From Thermopetrobacter sp. TC1 (GTDB lineage Bacteria > Pseudomonadota > Alphaproteobacteria > Rhizobiales > Aestuariivirgaceae): a DNA stretch of 64,000 bases. The stretch's first letter is position 1; each line of letters begins with the position of its first letter. The stretch spans positions 62,001 to 126,000 of the forward strand of contig NZ_JQKX01000013.1 in assembly GCF_000746275.1 (NCBI RefSeq), given 5' to 3'. The position numbers and the translations under genes are program-made. The notes beneath the pieces were generated by a model. That model did no database searches. It saw only the letters and a program-made list of their open reading frames with translations, and was not told where the DNA came from. Below, piece by piece: positions 34,898-44,695 of this stretch.

Positions 34898-35229
34898 GGG
34901 CTGTTCCTCTCAATCGGACGGGCGCTCAGAGCGCCTGCGTGACGCCCGAGATGCGCAGGCGGCGCCACCAGCGTGCCGGAAGGAAAATGCTCGAAAGAAA
35001 CGGGCGCATCCTGAAAAGGCGTGAAAAGATCGGCCTGCGAGATGTGGCGCACGTAGCGGGCCTCGGTAAACAGGGCGAGATCGGTCAGCCCCAGATCCCT
35101 GACAAGGCGGGCCGTTTCCGCCCGTGCCGCGTCATGACGCGCTTCAGAGAAGCGGGCGTGCATGCTCTCAAGACCAAGGGCGGCAAGGCCGAAGCCGAGC
35201 ATAAGCATTGCCACGGTCACACGCCGCAT
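34894..35229 (-). CDS. Small exported protein of the NosL/ABC cluster
   Basis: A 111-aa protein with an N-terminal membrane or signal segment (VTVAMLMLGFGLAALGLES, residues 4-22). The block LFTEARYVRHISQADLFTPFQ and SFEHFPSGTL (about 53-88) is rich in aromatic and His residues and looks conserved-like. Its stop overlaps the permease start (4 nt), so the two are co-translated. I believe similar small proteins accompany this kind of ABC cluster in sulfur bacteria, but that is recollection. Function unknown. Confidence 0.7.
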   Translation of the reverse strand: MRRVTVAMLMLGFGLAALGLESMHARFSEARHDAARAETARLVRDLGLTDLALFTEARYVRHISQADLFTPFQDAPVSFEHFPSGTLVAPPAHLGRHAGALSARPIERNSP

Positions 35230-35297
35230 GCGCCTTCCTCCCTTTCAGCCGCCATTCCGTCTAAATACGCCGGTAAACACACCACGCCCGGGACGGA

Positions 35298-35903
35298 TCA
35301 CTTCAACTCCTTGCCATGCACGATGAAGCGGCCCTCGTCCAATCCTTTCAGCAATTGCATGTCCACATCGTCGAAACGGACGATGGCCTTGCCATGATGA
35401 TCCTTCATGAATTCCTTGGCGTCATAGAGATCGGGATGGGGAACGAGTTCATGTCCCATGGGGCCGAGAACGTCGGAGCCAATCACATACCAGGCCTTGC
35501 GGGCGTCGATCATTTCCGTGGCGTAATAGCCGGTAACGCCAATGGCCTTCACGTCTTTCTGTGTGTGGCCCTTGGTGTCGTATTTCTTCATGTTCAGCCA
35601 GAACTTGAACATGTCCTTGGCGCCGTCGAAATGCACAGCCGTGCCGTCCTTGAATTCGATGGTGGCCAGCCATTCATGATAGCGTGCCGGAAACATGCCG
35701 CAGACCGGGCAGCGGTCATGCTCATGCACGGGCGGCAACTGCACCCGCGGCGCGGCGTTTTTCAGATCCTCTTTTGAAGGTTCGGCAGCGTGGGATGTAG
35801 CCAGAGGCACGCTCAGCGCCAGAACGAGGCCGAGATGGGCCAGACCACGCAGGAGTGCGCGGCGGGATATCCGGAAGGAAGAAAGGGGGGCTTTGTCCTT
35901 CAT
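35298..35903 (-). CDS. NosL-like copper-binding protein, Tat-exported
   Basis: A 201-aa protein of the NosL family, whose members bind Cu(I) and assist copper-site assembly of nitrous oxide reductase. A twin-arginine signal (ISRRALLRG, about residues 12-20) replaces the lipoprotein signal usual in NosL. The metal motif is CPVCGMFPARYHEW (about 65-78), followed by TAVHFDGAKDMFKF and TGYYATEMIDARKAWYVIGS, typical NosL core blocks. A polyhistidine-poor linker VHEHDR precedes the motif. No nosZ is in view, so another copper enzyme may be the client. Confidence 0.85.
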   Translation of the reverse strand: MKDKAPLSSFRISRRALLRGLAHLGLVLALSVPLATSHAAEPSKEDLKNAAPRVQLPPVHEHDRCPVCGMFPARYHEWLATIEFKDGTAVHFDGAKDMFKFWLNMKKYDTKGHTQKDVKAIGVTGYYATEMIDARKAWYVIGSDVLGPMGHELVPHPDLYDAKEFMKDHHGKAIVRFDDVDMQLLKGLDEGRFIVHGKELK

Positions 35904-36085
35904 GGCCTAACTCTTTCACAGATGGGGTACGGACCATTCATCCCATAACACGGGCCCCGGCCTTTTGCCGAAGACTGCTTTCGCATGACGATACGGGAAG
36001 ACGGGGCGAAAGGCTGAAGCGGTTGTGGATTCCGGAATCGGCTGCCGCTTTTAGCCCCTCGCCCCGCCTTTTCACGCGTGCCGGA

Positions 36086-36718
36086 TCAGTTCTTCTGCAT
36101 CTCCTTCATCATTTTCATCTTCTTCATCATGTGGGCGCGCTTTTCGGCCCGGCGCTTGCGCACCATCATCGAATCGCGGCCCAGATCCTCATAGGCCGCC
36201 TGCAGGGCCTCGTCGAAAGTCACCGTCTTCGCGCCGGTGGCTTTCGCCTTCGCGGCGTCGGCATAGGCCCATTTGCGGCGATGGGTCATGGTGCCCATCT
36301 TGTTGGGATCAAGGATGTAGGTGGCCTTTTCCACCTCGATCAGCGGCTTGATCTTGGCATCGGAGCCGGCATCGCCCACCCAGATCTTTTTCGGGCCGCG
36401 GTCGAGATTGATGGCGAAGGCCACGGCCAGGCAGCGGATGGAGCAGGTGCCTTCGGCAGTGCCGTCATCATACTGGATGAGATGGCGGGTGTGGCTCCAC
36501 ATCTTGCGGGACATGCCGCAATAGGGGCAACGCGGATATTTCTTGAACTCGTCCTTCGTGGGCTCGGGGTCCTTGCGCACCGGCGAGACCACGCCATGCT
36601 TCTTCTGCCACTCCCACGGCGGCTCCATCTTCATCATGGCCGCGGCGTTGCGTCCGCCGGCAGCAACGGCAATGGCGCCAAGAGAGGCAGCGGTCATGAG
36701 CTGTCTGCGCGTGATCAT
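36086..36718 (-). CDS. Second NosL-like protein, Tat-exported, with extra Cys pair
   Basis: A 210-aa NosL-family protein. It begins with a Tat signal (MITRRQLMTAASLGAIAVAAGG). The metal motif CPYCGM (about residue 69) is followed by a second cysteine pair GTCSIRC (about 94-100) absent from the first NosL-like protein. The C-terminus is a Met/Lys-rich tail (MMKKMKMMKEMQ) that could bind copper. The ATG at 36718 is chosen because GAGGAG lies 7 nt before it; an ATG at 36724 is too close. It lies 182 bp upstream of the first NosL-like gene in the same direction. Confidence 0.85.
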   Translation of the reverse strand: MITRRQLMTAASLGAIAVAAGGRNAAAMMKMEPPWEWQKKHGVVSPVRKDPEPTKDEFKKYPRCPYCGMSRKMWSHTRHLIQYDDGTAEGTCSIRCLAVAFAINLDRGPKKIWVGDAGSDAKIKPLIEVEKATYILDPNKMGTMTHRRKWAYADAAKAKATGAKTVTFDEALQAAYEDLGRDSMMVRKRRAEKRAHMMKKMKMMKEMQKN

Positions 36719-37003
36719 GGTCATGCTCCTCAATGTGGTCGATGTTGGTTCCTTCACGAGAAAGGACCAAATGCGATGTTCTGCGTCCGGTGATGGTGTG
36801 GAGCCGTCTTTTCGAACCCTCGCACTTGCCGCTTCAGCCGAGGGCAGGAGCGCCGTTCATGGTCGCATCCGACCGAGTCTGCGGCTCATGCCCGAAGGCA
36901 GCGCGCATTCGAACGCGTTCAGACGAAACCCCACGTCTTGCTGGTCAAAGGGGAAGATCAAGAAACGGATGAAGACGCCCCCGTTTCAAACCCAAGGGGA
37001 GGG

Positions 37004-37459
37004 TCAGGACGCAGGAGGAGCACGGATGCGCACGGACCACCAGGCGGTCAGGGAGCGGACCGTGCCTGCATCGGGATGAAGCCTGTCTGTCAGGATCTGC
37101 GGCGCCGGGGGGACTGAGGCCGGCGCGGCAAAGGTGAATGGCGAAACGGCGGAAGAGCCGCAAACGGGGCAGAAATCGCTGGCCGACTTGCGCGAGGTTG
37201 GCGCCGTTGGGCTGCCATGCGCATCGGCACGCTCCAGATCGGCCCGCTGAACGGATACAAGCCCGTTCGGCGTGCAGATCATGAAGAGGAAGGAATCGGG
37301 ATTGCGCGGCGGGCCAAAAGCAGATGCCGCAAGCGCCGCCGCATGCATGGCGCCAAAGAACAGCTCCAGCAGCAGGGCATAAAGCCCGATCACCGCTGGC
37401 CAGCGCGCATCACCGAGGCGGTCGATGATGCCCTTCCTATGCCCCGAAGTCTTCGCCAT
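37004..37459 (-). CDS. DUF2946-like protein with CxxC motif
   Basis: A 151-aa protein with one hydrophobic segment (AVIGLYALLLELFFGAMHAAAL, about residues 22-43), then ICTPNGLVSV (about 61-70) and FCPVCGSSA (about 96-104), as in DUF2946-type proteins that are commonly linked with copper genes. An upstream in-frame ATG at 37519 is possible; 37459 is preferred since MAKTSGHRKG looks like a normal start before the membrane segment. It precedes the NosL-like genes on the same strand. Function unproven. Confidence 0.6.
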   Translation of the reverse strand: MAKTSGHRKGIIDRLGDARWPAVIGLYALLLELFFGAMHAAALAASAFGPPRNPDSFLFMICTPNGLVSVQRADLERADAHGSPTAPTSRKSASDFCPVCGSSAVSPFTFAAPASVPPAPQILTDRLHPDAGTVRSLTAWWSVRIRAPPAS

Positions 37460-37644
37460 GGTGCCATGCAGTATCGTGCATGAGACGATCCAGTCCTTGA
37501 TCAGGGTCAAGATGAACACGCTTTGCCCGGCGCACCTTACGGCTCATTGCAAGGGCAGGAAACATGCGCTAGCGTCTTGAGCGGGTGGATGGTCCCCAAC
37601 AGGGCGGTTTTAAACAGACCGCCGAGAATGAGGGGTTAAAAGGG

Positions 37645-37900
37645 AACACGGTAGGGTGCGCAACACGTATCTCCTTGATTTCCTTGAAGGGAGGATGCGT
37701 GTTCACCGAAGCCGTGGCTGCCCCCGCAACTGTGTGCGGTAAGTGTCCATGGCCCATGGCCGCGCGGATCAGGCGACGATTCGCGCGGGGTCACTGAAGG
37801 CAAGGCCGGAGGAAGGGATCCGGCCGCCTGCCTTTGGGAAGGCCGGCCATGACACGTTGACCCGCGAGCCAGGAGACCTGCCATCCGCCCTGCCAGAGGC
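37645..37900 (+). ncRNA. Cobalamin (B12) riboswitch
   Basis: Upstream of cbiM on the plus strand. The B12 box AGCCAGGAGACCTGCC is perfect at 37867-37882. The rest of the core is visible: GCCCCCGCAACTGTG (about 37717-37731), GTCACTGAAGG, and GGGAAGGC. Boundaries are approximate. High adenosylcobalamin is expected to lower expression of the downstream transporter. Confidence 0.9.
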
Positions 37901-38136
37901 GATGGTCCGGAACGGGGGTTTTCCGGGAAGAATCGCGAAAGGCTTCAGGGTTTGCCGGACATGGCGTTTTTCGCTTCGACAAATCCGTGAAGCCCAAGGC
38001 CGATTCCTCTTTCAAGCCCATTCCGAACTCGCAGCTGGCATGACCCAGGGAACGAGGCGCAGGAGGCGAAAATTTCGCCTTCCTCTGTCTCGCTATGGAA
38101 CCATGTGCATGCAACACCATGAAGGGAGGCTGACAG

Positions 38137-38817
38137 ATGCACATCGAACCTGGCGTCGTGACCGGCGCAAAGATGATCCTCAGCTATGCCACGGGCGCGG
38201 CCGCTCTTGGCTATGCGGCGAAACTGGCATGGGAGACCGTGCGCAAGGACGGCGTTGTCTCCTTCCTGATGCGCGCCGCTCTCAGCACCGCGCTCGTCTT
38301 TTCCTATTTCGAGGTCCTTCCGCATCACCCGATCGGGGTTTCGGAAGTGCACCTCATCATGGGCACCACGCTCTATCTGCTCTTCGGGCTGGCGCCGGCG
38401 GCCTTTGGCCTTGCGGCGGGGCTTCTGATCCAGGGGCTGTTCTTCGCGCCATTTGATCTGCCGCAGTATGGCATTAACGTCACCACGCTGCTGGTGCCGC
38501 TTTTTGCCGTTGATGTGCTGGCCAGGCGGATCATTCCCGCCAATACCGCCTACAAGGACATCCGCTATGGTCAGGCGCTGAAGCTCTCCACCACCTATCA
38601 GGCCGGCATTGTTTCCTGGGTGGTGTTCTGGTCGCTTTATGGACAGGGCTTCACGGCGGAAAATCTCGCCAATATCGCCACCTTCGCCGGCGCCTACATG
38701 ACGGTGATCATCATCGAGCCGCTTGTCGATCTGGCAGCACTGGCCGGCGCGAAGGTCCTCCACCGGCTCAAGGACAGCGGCCTGTTCACCCGGCGCCTGT
38801 TCAATCCGGCGGCATGA
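38137..38817 (+). CDS. CbiM-type energy-coupling factor transporter permease, B12-regulated
   Basis: A 226-aa membrane protein with about six helices. It starts MHIEPG, matching the CbiM MHIxEG N-terminus in which His2 coordinates Co/Ni, and contains HHPIGVSEVHLIMGTTLYLLFG, the conserved second metal region. GGGAGG lies 7 nt before the ATG. It follows a cobalamin riboswitch directly. No CbiN, CbiQ or CbiO gene is adjacent, which suggests a solitary S-component-like cobalt importer, or partners elsewhere. Cobalt uptake is inferred from family and riboswitch. Confidence 0.87.
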   Translation: MHIEPGVVTGAKMILSYATGAAALGYAAKLAWETVRKDGVVSFLMRAALSTALVFSYFEVLPHHPIGVSEVHLIMGTTLYLLFGLAPAAFGLAAGLLIQGLFFAPFDLPQYGINVTTLLVPLFAVDVLARRIIPANTAYKDIRYGQALKLSTTYQAGIVSWVVFWSLYGQGFTAENLANIATFAGAYMTVIIIEPLVDLAALAGAKVLHRLKDSGLFTRRLFNPAA

Positions 38818-38876
38818 GGGCCGGATGCGCGCAAGGCCGTTGAAGCCTCACTTCAGCTGTACCTGAAAGACAAATG

Positions 38877-38910
38877 GCGGGCGGTGCCTTCTGGGCATCG
38901 CCCGTCTTGC
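38877..38910 (+). terminator. Hairpin after cbiM
   Basis: GGGCGGTGCC (38879-38888) pairs with GGGCATCGCCC (38893-38903) around a TTCT loop, with one G-U pair. The following tract is weakly U-rich (GTCTTGC), so termination strength is uncertain. Confidence 0.5.
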
Positions 38911-39157
38911 ATGGGCGAGAGCGTATCCCAGATTCCATTGCGCGTTCATCACTGTTCAATTAAATCGCCCTACCCATTGCGAATAATTTTCACTATAAAG
39001 AGCGTGAATAATCACATGCTACGCAGATGCATTTAGTAAGGCATTCTGTTACCCTTGCCCAAACTTGGGAGGTTGTTATTTTTGTATTTAGCATCAACTA
39101 TTTACATCATCAACTCAGTTGCCCTTGATATTTTTTCCATACATGAAGCACCGCTTT
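38911..39157. other. AT-richer intergenic region without a recognised gene
   Basis: Part of a roughly 900-bp stretch between cbiM and the DUF6476-like gene that is less GC-rich than its surroundings. Open frames here resemble no protein family. The rest of the stretch is filled by repeats (39158-39396) and a small Rho-like palindrome near 39545-39582 (GCCGGGACAAGGCCCGGC). Confidence 0.5.
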
Positions 39158-39396
39158 TCCCTCCCCCTGGTAGGGGGAGGGCAGGGAGGGGGTCGGGCGG
39201 CAACTTCATGAGCCTGTGGACCGACCCCCTCCCGGCGCTTCGCGCCGACCTCCCCCTATCAGGGGGAGGTTAGGATTATGCGCTCTTTATGCCTGCCGCC
39301 CGCTGCACTGGGACCAATTTAGCTGTCCGACGACAAGTGTTTGTTTAATTCATTGAAAAATTATAGGAAAACATCATGCTCGGGCGTGTCCCGGGC
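39158..39396. repeat. Composite repeat B + C, copy 1
   Basis: Unit B (39158-39270) has palindromic ends (CTCCCCCTGGTAGGGGGAG and CCTCCCCCTATCAGGGGGAG) and internal CGACCCCCTCCCGGCGCTTC. Unit C (39271-39396) contains CTGCCGCCCGCTGCACTGGG, GACCAATTTAGCT, TTTGTTTAATTCATTGAAAA and GGGCGTGTCCCG. The same B-C pair occurs inverted at 55660-55900 with strong identity across both units. Confidence 0.9.
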
Positions 39397-39544
39397 ATCC
39401 AGGGGCGGTTTACTCATGCGGTGATGGCAGACAGGAACGGTTCTTCAGGACTCTATCCTCAGAGAGGGACCTCCTTTCAAAAAGCATACGACGCAAATCA
39501 AGCCTGCAGGCAAACGCAATCGTCCACCAAATTCGCCTCTTTCT

Positions 39545-39582
39545 TGGCCCTGGATTGCCGGGACAAGGCCCGGCAATGACGT
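39545..39582. repeat. Short palindromic repeat (ATTGCCGGGxxAAGGCCCGGCAAT type)
   Basis: A compact stem GATTGCCGGG / CCCGGCAATG around ACAAGG lies in the intergenic region before the DUF6476-like gene. This kind of palindrome is common between genes in alphaproteobacteria. Only one copy was noticed in this window. Confidence 0.55.
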
Positions 39583-39718
39583 TTTATTCTTATTTATCAA
39601 TGAGTTAAGTAACTATCGCCCAATGTGTGGAAAGTCTTTTTTCCTTGGTCGATTTGACGGCAACAGCACGCTTCCTGAATTTTCCTGGACACCAGTGAGT
39701 GCGCGGTTGGCCCTGTTG

Positions 39719-40102
39719 TCAGGGCATGGGCGCAAGGCGGATGCGCGCCATCAGATTGCCGCTGCGGGCATCGAAAAGCAGGATTTCCTCCGAGCCGTCC
39801 GGCGCGGTGATGCGCACGGCAAGCCGGCGGTCGCTCAAATGCATCTCCGCAATGCGCGCGCCCCTGGCGATGGCCAGCACAGGCGGCGTTGCGGGCATTG
39901 GTGTCGCCTTCTCGCGCCCGCCCAGAACCTTCGCGGCGATGATGGTCATGAGAAAGACAAAGGCGGCGATGAGCAGAATGCCCAAAACGATGACCACGCC
40001 CTTGAGAATGCGCAACTTGAGGGGATCCTCCGGCGGAATGGCCTGATCGCCGGCGGGCTCTTCCCTGCCGGATGCGGAGGCGTTATGATCCATATCGGTC
40101 AT
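39719..40102 (-). CDS. DUF6476-like small membrane protein
   Basis: A 127-aa protein with a central membrane helix (LKGVVIVLGILLIAAFVFLM, about residues 34-53) and a short beta-rich C-terminal domain (EMHLSDRRLAVRITAPDGSEEILLFDARSGNL). Such proteins sit beside rluD and rpoH in many alphaproteobacteria. Its ATG (40102) and the rluD ATG (40101) overlap on opposite strands; a second in-frame ATG at 40093 would avoid this. Function unknown. Confidence 0.75.
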   Translation of the reverse strand: MTDMDHNASASGREEPAGDQAIPPEDPLKLRILKGVVIVLGILLIAAFVFLMTIIAAKVLGGREKATPMPATPPVLAIARGARIAEMHLSDRRLAVRITAPDGSEEILLFDARSGNLMARIRLAPMP

Positions 40103-41132
40103 GAGCACTTCCCAGCAAGACGCAGACGTGCGGATCCTGACGGTGACGCCCGAAGCCGCCGGCGAGCGGCTGGATCGCTTTCTGGCACAGGCGCTCACCG
40201 ACGTATCCAGAAGCCGGATCAAGTCTCTCATCGCAGAGGGGCGCGTGAAGGTCAACGATTCGGCCATGCGCAAGGCGGCGCGCAAGCTTGCGGCCGATGA
40301 TGTGATCCGTGTGGAAATCCCAAGGCCGCGCCCGGCCACGCCGCAGGCGGAGGCCCTGCCCCTCTCCATCGTTTACGAAGACGAACACCTGCTGGTGGTG
40401 GACAAGCCGGCGGGCATGGTCGTGCATCCGGCGCCCGGGCATGAAAGCGGCACGCTGGTGAACGCCCTTCTGCATCATTGCGGCGAAAGCCTCTCCGGTA
40501 TCGGCGGCGTGAAGCGGCCCGGCATTGTGCACCGGCTCGATCGCGACACCAGCGGGCTTATCGTCATGGCCAAGACCGATGCCGCTCATGCGGGGCTGGC
40601 CGAACAGTTCGCCGCCCATGGGGGCGACGGGCGGCTGCACCGGCGCTATCGTGCGCTGATCTGGGGGGTGCCGCGGCTTGTGCAGGGCACGGTTACAGCT
40701 CCCATCGGGCGTCATCCCGTGGACAGGCTGCGCATGGCGGTGGTGGATGAAAGCCGGGGACGCGCGGCCGTTACGCATTATCGCGTGCTTGAGGCCTTTC
40801 ATGACGCTAAGGGGCGGCCATGCGCCGCTTTTGTGGAATGCGCTCTGGAAACGGGACGGACGCATCAGATCCGGGTGCACATGGCGCACATCGGCCATCC
40901 CGTCATGGGCGATCCGCTCTATGCCAGGGGATTCGCCGCCTCGGCCCGGCGGCTTGATGATGCGGCACAAGAGGCCTTGCAGGCCTTGGGGCGGCAGGCG
41001 CTGCATGCGGCGGAGCTTGGTTTTGTGCATCCGATCACCGGTGAGAGCATGCGCTTTTCCTCTCTGTTGCCGGAGGATATGGCCCGGTTGCTTAAATCCC
41101 TGCAACAGCAGGATAAGGACGCGCGAAGGTGA
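40101..41132 (+). CDS. rluD: RluA-family pseudouridine synthase (RluD-like)
   Basis: A 343-aa enzyme that isomerises uridines in 23S rRNA (RluD targets helix 69). An N-terminal S4 RNA-binding domain (RLDRFLAQALTDVSRSRIKSLIAEGRVKVN, about 23-52) precedes the catalytic domain with HRLDRDTSG (about 146-154, catalytic Asp) and ALIWGVPR, ETGRTHQIRVHMAHIGHPVMGDPLY. Upstream of rpoH, 172 bp apart, same strand. No other in-frame ATG lies before the S4 domain, so the start at 40101 is likely despite weak Shine-Dalgarno. Confidence 0.9.
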   Translation: MSTSQQDADVRILTVTPEAAGERLDRFLAQALTDVSRSRIKSLIAEGRVKVNDSAMRKAARKLAADDVIRVEIPRPRPATPQAEALPLSIVYEDEHLLVVDKPAGMVVHPAPGHESGTLVNALLHHCGESLSGIGGVKRPGIVHRLDRDTSGLIVMAKTDAAHAGLAEQFAAHGGDGRLHRRYRALIWGVPRLVQGTVTAPIGRHPVDRLRMAVVDESRGRAAVTHYRVLEAFHDAKGRPCAAFVECALETGRTHQIRVHMAHIGHPVMGDPLYARGFAASARRLDDAAQEALQALGRQALHAAELGFVHPITGESMRFSSLLPEDMARLLKSLQQQDKDARR

Positions 41133-41304
41133 TCTGAAACACGAAAAACAGGGAAAAGCGCGCAGGTGTTCCCGATATGGTCGTTTTCTGCTAGGCAGCC
41201 GGGTGGTTTGCAGTGCTATACTGAATCAGGCGCTTGCGGGGGCAATCGAACAAACGGCAAGGCGCGACCGTTCAGGAAGGGATGCAGGGAAGGCATCGGG
41301 CATC

Positions 41305-42528
41305 ATGGCGGAACGGACCAGGGAAAAGAACAAGCAGGAGCTGACACTGCCCCCGCTGGCCCCTGAAACGGCCGATGAAGGCAGGGCGCCCGCTCAGGGC
41401 ACGCCGGAAACGACGGCTGAGACGGCGGCGGGAGAAATCACCGCCGCTGCCGGCAAAGCCGGAGAAGCCGCAGAGGGCCAGCAGACGACCGCGCCTGAAG
41501 GGAAGCGGAAAGAGACATCCGAGGGCAGGGTGGCGGAGGACAAGGCCGCCCGCACCCGTGCGGAGAAGGCGGCGGAGGCCGACATGGCTTCAGAAGCCCG
41601 CGTTCAGGCCGGCGAAGAGGAAGAAAAGGCGCTGCCGGTGCCCAAATCCGTCAGCCAGACCCTGCCCATGCCCACCGAGGAGGGCGGTCTGGCCGCCTAT
41701 CTGCAGAAAATCCGGCAATTTCCCATCCTGTCGGCGGAAGAGGAATACATGCTGGCCAAGCGCTGGCGCGAGCATGCCGACACGGAGGCGGCGCACAAGC
41801 TGGTCACATCGCATCTGCGGCTGGTGGCCAAGATCGCCATGGGCTATCGCGGCTACGGCCTGCCCATTTCCGAAATCATTTCCGAGGGCAACGTCGGCCT
41901 GATGCAGGCGGTGAAGCGCTTTGAGCCCGACAAGGGCTTTCGCCTCGCCACCTATGCCATGTGGTGGATCAAGGCGGCGATTCAGGAATACATCCTGCGC
42001 TCCTGGTCGCTGGTGAAAATGGGCACGACCGCCAGCCAGAAAAAGCTGTTCTTCAACCTGCGCAAGCTGAAAGGGCAGATCAAGGCGCTGGAAGAGGGCG
42101 ACATGCGCCCGGAGCAGGTGAAGGAAATCGCCGAGCGGCTGGGCGTTTCCGAAGAAGACGTCATTTCCATGAACCGGCGGCTGGCCGGCGACGCCTCGCT
42201 GAACGCGCCCCTGCGCAACGACGGCGATTCCAGCGGCGAGTGGCAGGACTGGCTGGTGGACGAATCCGAGAATCAGGAAGAACAGCTGGCGGAGCGCGAG
42301 GAGCACGCGCTGCGCATGAAGATGCTCAAGGAAGCCATGGAGCAGCTCAACGAGCGCGAACGGCGCATTTTCGAGGCGCGGCGCCTGCGCGAGCCGCCGC
42401 TGACTTTGGAGGAACTGTCCAAGGAATTCGGCGTCTCGCGGGAACGCATCCGCCAGATCGAGGTGCGGGCCTTCGAAAAGGTGCAGAAAGCCATGCGCGA
42501 AATGGCAGCCAAGGCCGGCACGGATTGA
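41305..42528 (+). CDS. rpoH: RNA polymerase sigma factor RpoH (heat-shock sigma-32) with an N-terminal extension
   Basis: A 407-aa sigma factor that directs RNA polymerase to heat-shock promoters. From about residue 111 the sequence is the alphaproteobacterial RpoH core: region 2 (LVTSHLRLVAKIAMGYRGYGL..GNVGLMQAVKRFEP), the RpoH box region (QKKLFFNLRKLK), and region 4 (LTLEELSKEFGVSRERIRQIE). Typical family length is about 290-300 aa. The first 110 residues are an Ala/Glu/Lys/Thr-rich tract without predicted fold. A GGGAAGG at 41287-41293 precedes ATG 41305; ATG at 41584 would trim most of the extension, so the true start should be tested. Confidence 0.93.
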   Translation: MAERTREKNKQELTLPPLAPETADEGRAPAQGTPETTAETAAGEITAAAGKAGEAAEGQQTTAPEGKRKETSEGRVAEDKAARTRAEKAAEADMASEARVQAGEEEEKALPVPKSVSQTLPMPTEEGGLAAYLQKIRQFPILSAEEEYMLAKRWREHADTEAAHKLVTSHLRLVAKIAMGYRGYGLPISEIISEGNVGLMQAVKRFEPDKGFRLATYAMWWIKAAIQEYILRSWSLVKMGTTASQKKLFFNLRKLKGQIKALEEGDMRPEQVKEIAERLGVSEEDVISMNRRLAGDASLNAPLRNDGDSSGEWQDWLVDESENQEEQLAEREEHALRMKMLKEAMEQLNERERRIFEARRLREPPLTLEELSKEFGVSRERIRQIEVRAFEKVQKAMREMAAKAGTD

Positions 42529-42561
42529 TCTAATTTGCACTTCTGAGAAACTTTTTAAAAG

Positions 42562-42632
42562 CACACTCTCTGACCCCAACTTTATCATGCCGGCTGTGTT
42601 GTGGCATAACGGAGTTGGTGTCAGAGTGTGTG
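42562..42632. repeat. Interrupted inverted repeat between convergent rpoH and thiC
   Basis: CACACTCTCTGACCCCAACT (42562-42581) pairs with AGTTGGTGTCAGAGTGTGTG (42613-42632) with two mismatches; an inner ATGCC/GGCAT pair extends it. It ends 4 bp before the thiC stop codon and may serve as a two-way terminator. The CACACT ends recall repeat family A. Confidence 0.75.
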
Positions 42633-42635
42633 CGA

Positions 42636-44608
<1,973 letters not shown>

Positions 44609-44695
44609 TGAACGGTTCTATGTCGCTTCTATTACGATCATTTCTCCTATTCGCCGCTTAGACCGCCCCCATCAACAGAAGAGGGGCATCTGAAT

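Noticed and set aside
37743-38456. Plus-strand frame overlapping the cobalamin riboswitch and cbiM
   Set aside because: The B12 box lies inside it and the cbiM frame is the one with membrane helices and the MHIEPG start.
39376-39579. Small plus-strand ORF in the repeat region
   Set aside because: It overlaps repeat unit C and contains no family-like sequence.
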